From: Nitrosomonas supralitoralis
Lineage (GTDB): Bacteria > Pseudomonadota > Gammaproteobacteria > Burkholderiales > Nitrosomonadaceae
Length of the DNA: 64,000 nt
NCBI RefSeq assembly: GCF_003011925.2
Contig: NZ_PXXU01000005.1
Location: forward strand, 55,345-119,344
Direction: 5' to 3'
This document shows, piece after piece, positions 1 to 9,961 of this stretch (positions are counted from its first letter, which is position 1; each line of letters starts with the position of its first letter). A program made the position numbers and the translations under genes. Under the pieces are notes generated by a model that worked only from the letters and a program-made list of their open reading frames with translations, was not told the DNA's origin and ran no database searches.

Positions 1-1282
1 TAGGGTTGCTGGAGAAAGGATAATACAACTCGTTAAACGTTGGAGCTTTAAAGGCACTGCCAAAATTAAAGAGTAACCGGGTGTTTTCCGTAAGCGGGTA
101 GCCCCAGCCAGCTCCGCCTGTCACTCGACTACCATATTGCTGATTATCATCATGCCGCAGCGACAACTGAAAATCATGCTTGGCAATAGTTGCCTGATGT
201 TGTGCAAAAACACCCCAGTTATTACGCGAATGCACGGTGAAATCCTGTGTGCTTCTGACATGGTCTTTCTGATAATCCATGCCGATGGTTAATAAGTGAT
301 TAGGGTTCAAGGTGAAATCATTCAATACGGAAATCGTATCACGGATCGTATTAAACCGATCTTGAAAAACAGTACCAAGAAAATTATCTGAATCCTCCCG
401 GCTGCGACCACCAATCAAATTAATACGCCAGAAATCCAATGGGGAGTATCGCGCTGTACCACCTAAAACCTGCTGCATTAAAACGGCCTTGTTGGCGAAG
501 CTACCATCAAATTGAGATTTTCCGGCAGATTGCATAAAACTACCGTCTATCTCCAATCCGTTCTGAAAGCGATATCCGGCGCGTGCAGAGCCGGCAACAT
601 TGCGATAGCCATCCCGATCAGGCTGAGGTTCATTAATAAAGCAGCCGGCACTGCTAGAACCGTTACAGGCATTAAAACCTTGGGTGCCGATACCGCTGGC
701 AGTCATATTAAACCAGCCTTGCTTGCCGCCATATGACAAACCTGTGGAGCCTTCCAGTGTACCGAAGCTGCCGCCGCCAAAACCAAAATTCTGCTTTAAT
801 CCGGCACCATCTCCTTTGCGTGTAAAGATATGGATGACACCACCGATAGCTTCGGAACCATAAAGACTTGAGCGTGGACCGCGCACAATCTCTATTCGTT
901 CAATCTGTTCAATCGGAATGTTTTCAAACGCGGTCGTGCCTGATGTGGCGGATCCAACCTTGATGTTGTCGATCATCACCAGAACATGATCAGACTCAGT
1001 GCCACGCATTTGAACAAAGGTTGCTTTGCCGGCTCCACCCTGATTGACTACATTTATACCGGGCACACCACGAAATAAATCCTGAATCGAGCGTACTTGC
1101 TGGCGTTCAATGTCTTTACGGGTAATCACTGTTACCGAAGCCAGCGCAGCATCGACAGTCTGCGCTGTGCGTGTTGCGGTAACAATAACCGGTTTTTCCT
1201 GATGATCCGCATTCGCAGCGAATACCGATGTGGTTATGCCCAACCATAGCACGGTCAGTGCTGGAAAGCGGCATTTTTGCAT
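1..1282 (-). CDS. btuB: TonB-dependent vitamin B12 receptor (BtuB-like), C-terminus outside the window
   Basis: Outer-membrane receptor for cobalamin uptake, energised by TonB. The frame is open from an ATG at 1282 to the window edge, about 427 residues, so roughly the last third of the barrel is missing. A signal peptide (MQKCRFPALT..VFA) is followed by a TonB-box-like EKPVIVTATR near residue 26, then a plug domain with FRGVPGINVVNQGG, VLVMIDNIKVG and RIEIVRGPRSSLYGSEAIGG, then aromatic-rich alternating barrel strands. AGGAA sits 7 bases before the ATG. The cobalamin riboswitch just upstream on the same strand makes B12, rather than iron, the likely substrate and implies repression when B12 is abundant. 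Family assignment is firm. Substrate is inferred from the riboswitch and plug sequence. Confidence 0.9.
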   Translation of the reverse strand, partial: MQKCRFPALTVLWLGITTSVFAANADHQEKPVIVTATRTAQTVDAALASVTVITRKDIERQQVRSIQDLFRGVPGINVVNQGGAGKATFVQMRGTESDHVLVMIDNIKVGSATSGTTAFENIPIEQIERIEIVRGPRSSLYGSEAIGGVIHIFTRKGDGAGLKQNFGFGGGSFGTLEGSTGLSYGGKQGWFNMTASGIGTQGFNACNGSSSAGCFINEPQPDRDGYRNVAGSARAGYRFQNGLEIDGSFMQSAGKSQFDGSFANKAVLMQQVLGGTARYSPLDFWRINLIGGRSREDSDNFLGTVFQDRFNTIRDTISVLNDFTLNPNHLLTIGMDYQKDHVRSTQDFTVHSRNNWGVFAQHQATIAKHDFQLSLRHDDNQQYGSRVTGGAGWGYPLTENTRLLFNFGSAFKAPTFNELYYPFSSNP

Positions 1283-1434
1283 GATATGATTCCTTCGCGC
1301 ACACCCGCGCGTTGTAAAATTTATAAGCCCGGGAATGCGAAGGGTAAATTAGGAAAGAGACAAACAGATCAGTCTGTAAGAAAGCCGATCGAAATGCCAC
1401 CGATTGCCCTCCGCAACACCGCAGTATGTTTATT

Positions 1435-1630
1435 TCAGGCCGGTCTCCGGACTCATGAGCGGAATAAATTCCTGATCTGCGCCTTCCCGTATTGTTACAG
1501 TGGCCTAAAGCAGATGGGTTACTCATTTACCGTTGCGGGGGCAGTGCTGGCATTGCTCGAATTTAATCAAAGCGCACCAGCTTCCCGTTTATCTTTCAAG
1601 GAAAAACTTGAAGGCACCTGAAATGTGAGG
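1435..1630 (-). ncRNA. Cobalamin (B12) riboswitch
   Basis: Read on the minus strand, the conserved cobalamin-aptamer blocks appear in order: GGTGCC, GGGAAGCTGGTG, GCCAGCACTGCCCCCGCAAC with GGTAA, CCACTG, GGGAAGGCG, and GAGTCCGGAGACCGGCCTG. The 3' part ends about 150 bases before the receptor start, leaving room for an expression platform. Edges are approximate. It is expected to lower btuB expression when adenosylcobalamin binds. Confidence 0.93.
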
Positions 1631-1639
1631 ACGGAACTT

Positions 1640-2329
1640 ACCTGACCTGTGGCAGGTATGTCAAGGAAATTGGTGGATTTTTCATGTGGCGCAACGTACT
1701 AGCTATTTTGTCAAGAAGCGACGAGCGAGCAATCTGTTGCTTTCAAGCTCGTCAATCTGGTAAGTCATGATACGCAGCAATCAGTCTCACTTAATCCGTT
1801 TAATTTGAGAATGGCAGCCAACCGGGAGTCACCTGTATTGAAAGAAAAAGCGCCGGCCCGGATGCGAGAAAAATAAGGAATCGCGCAATTTGGTTATCGC
1901 AGTTACCAGGTTGTGGACGCGCAAGACTGCTATGTGCGTGGGGTTCACACTGCCACTGCCTACCAGAACGAATTGATGCATTTCGAAGCAGCTATCGAGA
2001 GTACGCACATCGAGGCAAATCGGATAGATGCCGACAAAGGGTCAGCCAGAAACCCCAAAATTGGCAGTTTTTAAGAAAATTTACGCAGTAGTGCAGAGAT
2101 TTTTAGTAGTTTTAGATCAGGGAAAGGGTTGTTCCTTCGAAAATGATTTTAATTTGAAATTATTGTCAGCACTCTAGATTAGAATTAAGGAAAGTTTTCA
2201 ATAAGCGCAATCCTGTAAGCTTGATCATTTTTGACCTGATTGCCAATCTTTGCTACATTGCTTTCGGGTGATGAAACTGTCATCTTACTTGTATTCGATG
2301 GATTCACACCTTCACTATGGATTTTACAG
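1640..2329. other. Intergenic region with IS debris
   Basis: About 690 bases separate the divergently transcribed btuB and GCS2-like genes. Apart from the transposase remnant at 1853-2074 I see no intact gene, RNA or strong hairpin here. The part next to 2330 should hold the promoter of the GCS2-M14 pair, but no convincing -35/-10 boxes were identified. Confidence 0.5.
1853..2074 (+). pseudogene. IS5-type transposase remnant (internal part)
   Basis: From 1889 the frame reads FGYRSYQVVDAQDCYVRG, VHTATAYQNELMHFEAAIES and HIEANRIDADKGSARNPK before a stop at 2072-2074. This matches the core of IS5-family transposases, where DADKGYAS-like motifs surround a catalytic Asp. A plausible PDAR piece in another frame lies just upstream (from about 1853), which suggests a frameshift. 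No start, no terminal inverted repeats and no C-terminal catalytic part were seen, so it is a decayed fragment. A second decayed IS5-type piece lies at 23679-23999. Confidence 0.75.
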
Positions 2330-3754
2330 ATGGGCCAAGAGATATCCCAGACGCATTTCAATGAACAAACCTTTAAGGAATATCACCGTCGTTTACAGAA
2401 TGAAGCGGAATTATTGCAAACTCAATTAGCGCAGGGACGTTTTTCGAATATTGGTGAGATTTGTGGATATGAGCTGGAATTCTGGCTGGTTGATCACAAT
2501 TATTTTCCATCTCCGATCAATCAAGCATTTCTGACCCGTCTTAACAATCCTTTGGTGGTTCCTGAGCTTTCATGTTTCAATGCGGAACTGAACGGGACTC
2601 CCTTGCCATTGCGAGGGAATGTGCTGTCGGCAATCTCCAGGGAATTAAGTCAGAACTGGCGGCAATGTCAGGAAGTTGCGTATGAAATGGATAGTGTATT
2701 AATGATGGTGGGGATCTTACCCACTATACGGCAAAAAGATCTTTGCCTTACTAATATGTCCGATCTTAAACGCTATCGCGCATTAAATGATCAGGTGGTC
2801 ATGCAACGGGAGGGCCGGCCTCTTCGTATTCGTATCAAGGGACGTGAAAATCTCGATATCAATCATCCGGATGTGATGCTGGAAGCTGCTGCAACATCGT
2901 TTCAGATACACTTACAATGCGCTCAGAACGACGCAGTTCGATATTTCAATGCGTCCATTATAGCCGCCGGTCCTTTATTGGCTGCGGCAGGAAATTCGCC
3001 TTTTTTGTTTAACACCGACTTATGGGATGAAACACGTGTTTCTTTGTTTGAACAGTCAGTCGAAATCGTTGACGAATCAAAATTGGAAAATCATCGCGTC
3101 AGTTTTGGACAAGGATATGCGCGAGAATCTTTGTTTGAGTGTTTTGCACACAATCTTGCAACGCATCCTGTCTTGCTTCCTATGTTAATGGATAGTCCGC
3201 CTCAGCAGTTTGCACACCTTAGACTTCATAACGGGACCATCTGGCGTTGGGTCAGACCTTTGATTGGTTTTGATCCAGATGGCACTCCGCATCTGCGTAT
3301 TGAACAACGTGTATTACCCGCCGGTCCGACCATTGTCGATATGATGGCAAATGCGGCTTTGTATTTCGGTCTGGCTCGTTTCCTTGCGGATTTAAGCGAT
3401 GCACCCGAGTCTCGGCTCAGTTTTAAGCAAGCGCGCAATAATTTTTATGCTGCGGCGCGCGAAGGATTGCATGCAAAGATGGTGTGGTGGGATGAGAATG
3501 CTACTGATGCAAAAACCCTGCTGCTGGAAGAAATTTTACCGATGGCGCGACAAGGTCTGCAGAGTTTGAAAATTGACAAGTTTGATATTGATTATCATCT
3601 GGGTATTATCGAAATGCGGGTACAGTCCGGTCAAACCGGTGCCGTTTGGCAGCGGACTTATCGTGAAAAACATCAGGCGGATAATCTGCAACTTGTAGCT
3701 GCTTATCTTGAAAGGCAATCTGATGGTGCACCTGTGCATGAGTGGGACATATGA
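2330..3754 (+). CDS. GCS2-family carboxylate-amine ligase (glutamate-cysteine-ligase-like)
   Basis: Probable ATP-dependent ligase joining a carboxylate (often glutamate) to an amine. The N-terminal GYELEFW (residues 46-52) is the Glu-rich metal/ATP signature region of the GCS2 superfamily, and RLRIRIKGRENLD- and SFQIHLQC-like strands follow. I chose the ATG at 2330 (MGQEISQTHF, 474 residues). The frame is open back to 2240, but those 30 residues are unlike the family start. No good ribosome-binding site precedes either. The stop overlaps the next gene by four bases (ATGA), so the pair is translationally coupled. The true substrate is unknown. The coupled hydrolase argues against ordinary glutathione synthesis. 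Confidence 0.72.
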   Translation: MGQEISQTHFNEQTFKEYHRRLQNEAELLQTQLAQGRFSNIGEICGYELEFWLVDHNYFPSPINQAFLTRLNNPLVVPELSCFNAELNGTPLPLRGNVLSAISRELSQNWRQCQEVAYEMDSVLMMVGILPTIRQKDLCLTNMSDLKRYRALNDQVVMQREGRPLRIRIKGRENLDINHPDVMLEAAATSFQIHLQCAQNDAVRYFNASIIAAGPLLAAAGNSPFLFNTDLWDETRVSLFEQSVEIVDESKLENHRVSFGQGYARESLFECFAHNLATHPVLLPMLMDSPPQQFAHLRLHNGTIWRWVRPLIGFDPDGTPHLRIEQRVLPAGPTIVDMMANAALYFGLARFLADLSDAPESRLSFKQARNNFYAAAREGLHAKMVWWDENATDAKTLLLEEILPMARQGLQSLKIDKFDIDYHLGIIEMRVQSGQTGAVWQRTYREKHQADNLQLVAAYLERQSDGAPVHEWDI

Positions 3755-4776
3755 GCATGTTGACTCAGTTGGATTATTTACCAGATGGTTTGCTGCAAGT
3801 TGAAGCAACAGAGCTGCATACCCTTATACCCGGCCCAACCTTAATACACCTTCCAGGACGTCGAGATGTGCCGTTGTTTGTATCCATTTTGCTTCATGGC
3901 AATGAAGATACTGGGTTAAAAGCAATACAGGATGTATTAAAGAAATATCAAAACGCTTCATTGCCACGTGCCCTCTCACTTTTTATTGGCAATGTCGAAG
4001 CGGCGCGTCGAGGTGTACGACGTCTGGAAGGGCAGTTGGACTATAATCGAATCTGGTCAGCGGGCAACGATGATATCGCTCCAGAATACCGCATGACGCG
4101 AGAGGTGACTGAAATAATGGCGCAGAGAGGTGTGTTTGCTAGCATAGATATCCACAATAACAGTGGATTAAATCCACATTACGCGTGCATTAATCGGTTG
4201 GATGATGCCTTTTTGCACTTGTCCACCATGTTTTCACGTATCGTTGTGTATTTCACTTCACCTAAAGGAGTTCAATCTGAAGCTTTTGCTCATCTTTGTC
4301 CAGCAGTGACATTGGAATGTGGGAAACCTGGGGGAAGAAGTGGCGTGGATCATGCCGCAGTTTTTGTCGAAGGCGCATTACACCTGTCAGATTTCCCAAC
4401 ACATCCTGTTGCCAAGCAGGACCTTGATTTATTTCATAGTGTCGCTGTTGTTACAGTACCTAAGACGGTTAGTTTAAGCATTGGTGCTGGCGAATCTGAT
4501 TTGTGCCTGGAGGAACGTATTGATCAATATAACTTTTTCGAATTAAAGACAGGTACACGGTTAGGGTATGTGGCGAATGGGAATCTGATACCGCTGTGCA
4601 CCCGCAATGAAAATGGTCAGGATATCAGCGCTTATTATTTCGAAATTAAAGCGGGTGAGTTGATAACTCGACGCCCAGTAATGCCCGCGATGCTAACACG
4701 AGATACCAGAATTATTCGCCAGGATTGTTTGTGCTATTTGATGGAGCGATTGAGCACGCTGCCAACCAAAATCTGA
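3751..4776 (+). CDS. M14-type zinc hydrolase (succinylglutamate desuccinylase/aspartoacylase-like)
   Basis: Predicted zinc-dependent amide hydrolase of 341 residues. HGNEDTG (H49, E52) supplies two zinc ligands and DIHNNSG (H135) the third. NVEAARRGVRR resembles the Asn-Arg substrate-carboxylate site of AstE/aspartoacylase proteins. The ATG at 3751 overlaps the TGA of the ligase gene. An in-frame GTG at 3742 is possible but less likely. A ligase coupled to a deacylase suggests synthesis and turnover of one conjugate, or sequential processing of an N-acyl or gamma-glutamyl compound. This is inference. Zinc site and family are clear, substrate is not. Confidence 0.72.
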   Translation: MSMLTQLDYLPDGLLQVEATELHTLIPGPTLIHLPGRRDVPLFVSILLHGNEDTGLKAIQDVLKKYQNASLPRALSLFIGNVEAARRGVRRLEGQLDYNRIWSAGNDDIAPEYRMTREVTEIMAQRGVFASIDIHNNSGLNPHYACINRLDDAFLHLSTMFSRIVVYFTSPKGVQSEAFAHLCPAVTLECGKPGGRSGVDHAAVFVEGALHLSDFPTHPVAKQDLDLFHSVAVVTVPKTVSLSIGAGESDLCLEERIDQYNFFELKTGTRLGYVANGNLIPLCTRNENGQDISAYYFEIKAGELITRRPVMPAMLTRDTRIIRQDCLCYLMERLSTLPTKI

Positions 4777-4832
4777 TTTGATTTTTGTAGCGAGCTCCGG
4801 CTGCTAAAATCGAAGCGTGGGTAATAGGTTAA

Positions 4833-5948
4833 TTAAAACTTGATGCCGGTTCCAACAAGCTCCGCAGAAGTGATTTTATACGAAAAATTTTCGTGATCTA
4901 GATTATCTAACGATTTTCCCTCAATTTCTGCATGAGGGTACATGAAGAAAGGAAGTTTTCCAGAACTATTAGGGCTAAGCGCCAGATCTTCGGCATGATT
5001 AAATGCCAACCAATTCATTTCCCAGGTACCAAAGAATTTTTCTCTGAGTTGTATAATTTTTGGATCATCCAGAGCTAGTTCACCTAGTTTTGATACTTGC
5101 AGAACATCAGACGGATTGACCGGTATCCAGCCGCGTCCTGCCAGGAAGAATTCCGCGCGACAATGCTGAGACTGACTGATGTCACCATATTGTCCGATAC
5201 TAGCATGCAAGTCTGAATCGTTGATGCGAATCCCATACTGGTTTCGCGCTGGAATATCAACTGCTTTTACAAGTGCGACAAACAATGAATTGAGATCAAC
5301 GCACTTTCCACTGAGTTCATTCTTTTCGAGCATATATGTAATATTGCCTTGCCCGCGTCCGCGAATTTTTTCATTATATTGCGTATTATCGATAATCCAG
5401 TCATAAATAGCTTTTGCTTTTTCTAATGACGTGGCGGCATTTTTCTCCTTGATAATCGAGTGTGCAGTTTCACGCACAATTCCATTAGTTTGTTTCAATT
5501 GGGTCGGATTAATATAATTCCTGATACTATTCGGTAATGCCGGGCTTTTATTTTCAGGGTAAAGTGTCGGATCGATAGCGTGATGAACGGTTTTGACTAT
5601 ACAGTTGACAGTGACATGCCGCTGATCGCTCTGTGGTTTACCATGCCACACCGCATTGAATATGGGAAATGGGTCCGCGCCCAAAGTAGAAAATGAAGCT
5701 TTAGTCGCATTGCCATGCCAATTGTTACCCTGAGTAAATTGAAAAGCAGTGTCAGAGTCATTGTTGTCAGGTAAGGGGAGCCATAAGTGCGCAGATTTAC
5801 CGCTAGCTGGAAGAGTTATTTGGTAGGATATGCGATAACTGGTCCATTTACTATAATCGGAGGATAGTAATTGCGTTGCGATCGAAGGTGAAGCAGAAAG
5901 CGACAGTGCACTTGTTCCAAATAGTTTTATAAAATTTCTGCGTTTCAT
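4833..5948 (-). CDS. Tat-exported transglutaminase-like protein
   Basis: 371 residues. The N-terminus MKRRNFIKLFGTSALSLSAS is a twin-arginine signal, predicting folded export. The core carries a transglutaminase-like Cys-His-Asp triad: GKCVDLNSLFVALVKAVDIPAR (Cys), SQHCRAEFF (His) and GWIPVNPSDV (Asp). The upstream domain (residues ~35-140) is beta-rich, as in other bacterial proteins of this superfamily. In bacteria such proteins are usually proteases, amidases or peptide ligases rather than true transglutaminases. It converges with the M14 gene and is divergent from the esterase gene, with no operon partner. Substrate unknown. Confidence 0.75.
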   Translation of the reverse strand: MKRRNFIKLFGTSALSLSASPSIATQLLSSDYSKWTSYRISYQITLPASGKSAHLWLPLPDNNDSDTAFQFTQGNNWHGNATKASFSTLGADPFPIFNAVWHGKPQSDQRHVTVNCIVKTVHHAIDPTLYPENKSPALPNSIRNYINPTQLKQTNGIVRETAHSIIKEKNAATSLEKAKAIYDWIIDNTQYNEKIRGRGQGNITYMLEKNELSGKCVDLNSLFVALVKAVDIPARNQYGIRINDSDLHASIGQYGDISQSQHCRAEFFLAGRGWIPVNPSDVLQVSKLGELALDDPKIIQLREKFFGTWEMNWLAFNHAEDLALSPNSSGKLPFFMYPHAEIEGKSLDNLDHENFSYKITSAELVGTGIKF

Positions 5949-6037
5949 AGCTACCTCTTTACTTAGGACTTAATTAAGTTGAGCAGATTTTATCCTATCA
6001 ATTTATTATGTCAATGCGATATGAGGATTTGTTTCAA

Positions 6038-6739
6038 ATGATGACAGAAACAACTAAATTTTTACCTGCGATTGAAATTGAAACAGCTTCTAACCCAAAT
6101 TACGCCATTATTTGGTTGCATGGATTGGGTGCAGATGGAAATGACTTTGTCCCCATCGTTAATGAATTGGAGCTACTAACCGAAAAAACGATTCGATTTG
6201 TTTTTCCACATGCTCCGGAACGTCCTGTCAGTATCAATAATGGATACATTATGCGAGCCTGGTATGATATTTTCTCTTCTGATTTTAATTTTCATCAGGA
6301 TGAATCGGGTATTCGTGATTCGCAGAATACGATAACTGCCTTGATTGAGAGAGAAATGCAGCGTGGTATATTTGCAAAAAATATTTTTCTAGCAGGATTT
6401 TCGCAAGGTGGGGCAATGGCATTACAAGTCGGCCTGCGTCATGCCATGTCGCTCGGTGGAATTGTTGCATTATCGTGCTACTTACCGCTTGCTGAAACAT
6501 TTTCAGCAGAAGCTAGTGCAATGAATACTATGACGCCCATATTTATGGCGCATGGTACTTTTGATACGATAATTCCTATTGCGAATGCAATTGCTTCGAA
6601 GGAGAAATTACTATCTACTCATTGCCGGCTCGAATGGCATGAGTATCCGATAGCACATTCTGTATGTGGACAAGAAATTGTCGATATTAATAATTGGTTG
6701 CGGCGAATCATGAATGATGGTTGTCCAGATAAATCTTAA
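6038..6739 (+). CDS. Carboxylesterase/phospholipase of the alpha/beta-hydrolase fold
   Basis: Serine hydrolase of the small carboxylesterase/lysophospholipase family. Oxyanion region WLHGLGADGNDFVPIV, nucleophile elbow GFSQGG (Ser), Asp in HGTFDTIIP and His in HEYPIAHSVC complete the triad. The frame is open from ATG 6008, but GAGGA at 6023-6027 lies 10 bases before the ATG at 6038, and the family usually starts just before LPAIEIE, so 6038 or 6041 is preferred (about 233 residues). No signal peptide, so it is likely cytosolic. Family members cleave short-chain esters and lysophospholipids, and the natural substrate cannot be read from the sequence. Confidence 0.85.
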   Translation: MMTETTKFLPAIEIETASNPNYAIIWLHGLGADGNDFVPIVNELELLTEKTIRFVFPHAPERPVSINNGYIMRAWYDIFSSDFNFHQDESGIRDSQNTITALIEREMQRGIFAKNIFLAGFSQGGAMALQVGLRHAMSLGGIVALSCYLPLAETFSAEASAMNTMTPIFMAHGTFDTIIPIANAIASKEKLLSTHCRLEWHEYPIAHSVCGQEIVDINNWLRRIMNDGCPDKS

Positions 6740-7072
6740 AGAGCAAATTGAGTGCGTTTTTACATCTTCAAGTAGACGTAGGTAGTTTCTAAATGGTTTG
6801 TCGCCCCTTCTATCAAAAACATTGATCATAATAGTAACTAGTAACGCTGTGAATGACTGAATCCAAAAATACAATCAGGTATACTTAACAGGCTATTGAA
6901 AAAACGTTCCCTAGGAAATCAATACAAAGCGATAACGGATTAAAAACGCGGTTTGTGCATAATAATAAATTAGCGTTTTGAATCCGTTTTTAACGCTGCA
7001 AAGGTATTGCAGATAGTTTTCGACTGCCTGCTATACGATTAACTACTTTCCAAAACTTAATTATTCTAAACT
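6740..7072. other. Leader/intergenic region of metK with a 15-bp inverted repeat
   Basis: No gene seen. ACGGATTAAAAACGC (6935-6949) pairs with GCGTTTTGAATCCGT (6973-6987) with one mismatch and a 23-base loop, about 85 bases before metK. It could be a hairpin in the metK leader, an upstream terminator or an operator. It does not match the SAM riboswitch classes I can recognise by eye. Confidence 0.45.
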
Positions 7073-8236
7073 ATGAGTGAATATCTTTTTACGTCTGAGT
7101 CTGTTTCTGAAGGGCATCCAGATAAGGTTGCTGATCAGATTTCTGATGCTGTGTTGGATGCAATTCTGAGTCAAGATGCTAATGCACGGGTTGCTTGTGA
7201 AACACTATGCAGTACTGGCTTAATTGTTTTATCGGGTGAGATAACAACGCACGCCTCTGTGGATTACAATATCATTGCACGTGAAACAGTCAAGAATATT
7301 GGTTACACCAGTTCAAGTATAGGCTTTGATTCTATTACATGTGCGGTTTTGACCGCTTTTAACAAACAGTCTCCGGATATTGCTCAAGGTGTCAATCGAT
7401 CTCAAGAAGAAGAAATGGAGCAGGGTGCAGGTGATCAGGGTTTGATGTTTGGGTTTGCATGCGATGAAACGCCACAATTGATGCCGATGCCCATCTTTTA
7501 TGCACATCGTTTAGTTGAGCGTCAAGCAGAACTAAGAAAAAAAGGACAACTGGCTTGGTTACGTCCGGATGCTAAATCACAAGTGTCAGTTAGATACCAA
7601 AAAGATAAACCGAAGAGTATTGAAACTGTCGTTATTTCAACTCAGCATGATCCTGATATCTCGCACAAAACATTGACAGAGGCAGTGATTGAAGAAATTA
7701 TTAAACCTGTATTGCCACCTGAATTGGTCAGTGATCGGATTAAGTATTTGGTCAATCCAACTGGACGCTTTGTTGTAGGTGGGCCTATGGGTGATTGTGG
7801 TTTAACCGGACGGAAAATCATTGTGGACAGCTATGGCGGTTCAGCACATCACGGCGGCGGTGCTTTTTCCGGAAAAGACCCATCCAAAGTTGATCGATCA
7901 GCTACCTATGCTGGGCGTTATGTTGCAAAGAATATTGTGGCTGCTGGAATTGCCAGTAAATGTGAGGTGCAAGTTGCGTATGCTATCGGTGTTGCACACC
8001 CCGTTTCGTTAATGGTCAATACATTTGGCACAGGCAAAATTACTGATGAAAAGATTGTGCAATTAATTGTAAAACATTTTGATTTACGTCCTCGCGGTAT
8101 AATTCATACACTTCATCTATTACGTCCAATTTATGCCAAGACGGCGGCATATGGGCATTTTGGGCGTGAGTTACCTGAGTTCACCTGGGAAGCTACGGAT
8201 AAGGCCGATCAATTACGTGTCGATGCTGGTCTATAA
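7073..8236 (+). CDS. metK: S-adenosylmethionine synthase
   Basis: Makes SAM from methionine and ATP in the cytosol. 387 residues, the usual length. Signatures are [19 protein letters not shown] near the start, [21 protein letters not shown] (ATP and metal binding) and the glycine-rich [17 protein letters not shown] loop. The start at 7073 matches the family N-terminus ([16 protein letters not shown]). It heads a SAM-cycle cluster: metK makes SAM, ahcY clears the SAH product under a riboswitch, and metF supplies methyl groups for methionine regeneration. Confidence 0.97.
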   Translation: MSEYLFTSESVSEGHPDKVADQISDAVLDAILSQDANARVACETLCSTGLIVLSGEITTHASVDYNIIARETVKNIGYTSSSIGFDSITCAVLTAFNKQSPDIAQGVNRSQEEEMEQGAGDQGLMFGFACDETPQLMPMPIFYAHRLVERQAELRKKGQLAWLRPDAKSQVSVRYQKDKPKSIETVVISTQHDPDISHKTLTEAVIEEIIKPVLPPELVSDRIKYLVNPTGRFVVGGPMGDCGLTGRKIIVDSYGGSAHHGGGAFSGKDPSKVDRSATYAGRYVAKNIVAAGIASKCEVQVAYAIGVAHPVSLMVNTFGTGKITDEKIVQLIVKHFDLRPRGIIHTLHLLRPIYAKTAAYGHFGRELPEFTWEATDKADQLRVDAGL

Positions 8237-8288
8237 ATTTTGGTTTATATTTTCCATCCCGATTAGATTTAAATTAATTCTTCCCCTG

Positions 8289-8362
8289 TGTTGAGGAGCG
8301 CTGCAACGGTTTGGTCCGTGAGGCTCATCATAGACGGTTATTATTTGTTACAACGGCGCTCG
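8289..8362 (+). ncRNA. S-adenosylhomocysteine (SAH) riboswitch
   Basis: Between metK and ahcY the sequence shows GAGGAGCGCTGCAACGG (from 8293), then a GTGAGGCTCA block, and ends with AACGGCGCTC. This is the conserved SAH-riboswitch order, in which GAGCGC near the start pairs with GGCGCTC near the end. It ends about 23 bases before the ahcY start codon, close to its ribosome-binding site. By analogy with known SAH riboswitches it should turn ahcY on when toxic SAH accumulates. Confidence 0.92.
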
Positions 8363-8384
8363 TTCATATTTTAAGGAGATGATT

Positions 8385-9818
8385 ATGAACGCTGTGCTTA
8401 ATCCCGACGGTAGCGTCTTCAGTGACTACAAAATTGCTGATATTTCATTGGCAGAATGGGGACGCAAAGAAATCGCAATTGCCGAAACGGAAATGCCTGG
8501 ATTAATGGCATTACGCGCGGAGTATGCCAGTCAAAAACCACTGGCAGGCGCATGCATTGCAGGTTCTTTGCATATGACAATTCAAACCGCCGTATTGATC
8601 GAAACGCTAGTGGAGCTGGGTGCAGAAGTCCGTTGGGCGTCATGTAATATTTTTTCCACTCAGGATCATGCTGCTGCGGCAATTGCCACGAAAAATATTC
8701 CAGTATTTGCCTATAAAGGTGAATCTCTAAGTGATTATTGGGAGTATGCTCATCAGATCTTTGAGTGGTCGGCTGATGAGCAATCGCATGGTGCCAACAT
8801 GATCCTTGATGATGGTGGTGATGCTACATTATTACTAATATTGGGTGCCAGAGCAGAAAAAAATTCTGCTGTGATTGCAAACCCGACCAACGAAGAAGAA
8901 ACAGCTTTATTTGCTTCGATTAAAAATAAACTGGCATCACGACCTAACTGGTATTCAATGAATCTTGCCAGGATACGTGGCGTAACAGAGGAAACCACTA
9001 CCGGGGTGCATCGATTATACGAAATGAATAAAAACGGAGAGCTGCCGTTTCCAGCATTTAATGTAAATGACTCTGTGACCAAATCAAAGTTTGATAATCT
9101 TTATGGCTGCAGAGAATCACTGGTTGATGGTATCAAGCGAGCAACAGATGTAATGATTGCCGGTAAAATAGCTATAGTTTGTGGTTATGGAGATGTTGGT
9201 AAAGGTTGTGCACAGTCGTTACGTGGTTTGGGAGCAACTGTATGGATTACCGAGATTGATCCTATTTGCGCGCTACAAGCGGCAATGGAAGGTTATCGTG
9301 TTGTTACCATGGATGATGCCTGTGATCAGGCGGATATTTTTGTGACTGCAACAGGAAATCTGCGCGTGATTACGCATGATCATATGGTAAAAATGAAAGA
9401 TCAAGCGATCGTCTGCAATATTGGCCACTTTGATTCGGAAATCGACATTGCTTCTGTTCAGAAATACCAGTGGGAGAATATCAAACCGCAGGTTGATCAT
9501 GTTATTTTTCCGACTGGGCGTCGTATCATTGTTTTGGCACAGGGTAGATTGGTCAATCTAGGATGCGCTACTGGACACCCCTCATTTGTAATGTCCAGTT
9601 CATTTACTAATCAGGTATTAGCGCAAATGGAGTTGTGGCAGAATGGCGCAAATTACCAAAAAAATGTTTATGTTTTACCAAAACGACTAGATGAAAAAGT
9701 TGCGAGATTGCATATCGGAAAGCTAGGAGTAAAGCTTACTGAACTGACAGATGAACAGGTAAAATATCTGGGCCTTGATAAGGATGGTCCATATAAGCCT
9801 GAAATGTATCGATATTAA
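8385..9818 (+). CDS. ahcY: Adenosylhomocysteinase
   Basis: Hydrolyses SAH to adenosine and homocysteine, relieving product inhibition of methyltransferases. 477 residues. NAD-binding [20 protein letters not shown] lies near residue 265, with [10 protein letters not shown] and [30 protein letters not shown] further on. The C-terminus KPEMYRY carries the conserved Lys/Tyr that reach into the neighbouring subunit's NAD site. AAGGAG ends at 8378, six bases before the ATG at 8385. The in-frame ATG at 8379 is too close to it. Controlled by the SAH riboswitch directly upstream. Confidence 0.97.
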   Translation: MNAVLNPDGSVFSDYKIADISLAEWGRKEIAIAETEMPGLMALRAEYASQKPLAGACIAGSLHMTIQTAVLIETLVELGAEVRWASCNIFSTQDHAAAAIATKNIPVFAYKGESLSDYWEYAHQIFEWSADEQSHGANMILDDGGDATLLLILGARAEKNSAVIANPTNEEETALFASIKNKLASRPNWYSMNLARIRGVTEETTTGVHRLYEMNKNGELPFPAFNVNDSVTKSKFDNLYGCRESLVDGIKRATDVMIAGKIAIVCGYGDVGKGCAQSLRGLGATVWITEIDPICALQAAMEGYRVVTMDDACDQADIFVTATGNLRVITHDHMVKMKDQAIVCNIGHFDSEIDIASVQKYQWENIKPQVDHVIFPTGRRIIVLAQGRLVNLGCATGHPSFVMSSSFTNQVLAQMELWQNGANYQKNVYVLPKRLDEKVARLHIGKLGVKLTELTDEQVKYLGLDKDGPYKPEMYRY

Positions 9819-9961
9819 TCATTAGAAGATTTATTCATTGCAGAGGATCAATTGAATTTGCTCTAATTTGATTTTTCCTCTCGTTGACAAAATCTTCAAG
9901 GATCAAAGTAATAATTATCGACAGCAAGAGTGATAATTCTACATTTAATAGATTTGTATAG

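Noticed and set aside
1277..1621. Plus-strand frame covering the btuB start and riboswitch
   Set aside because: It is antisense to a clear cobalamin riboswitch and signal-peptide region; a shadow.
7000..7072. SAM riboswitch before metK
   Set aside because: None of the conserved blocks of SAM-I, SAM-II or SAM-IV type aptamers could be found; only an AT-rich inverted repeat further upstream.
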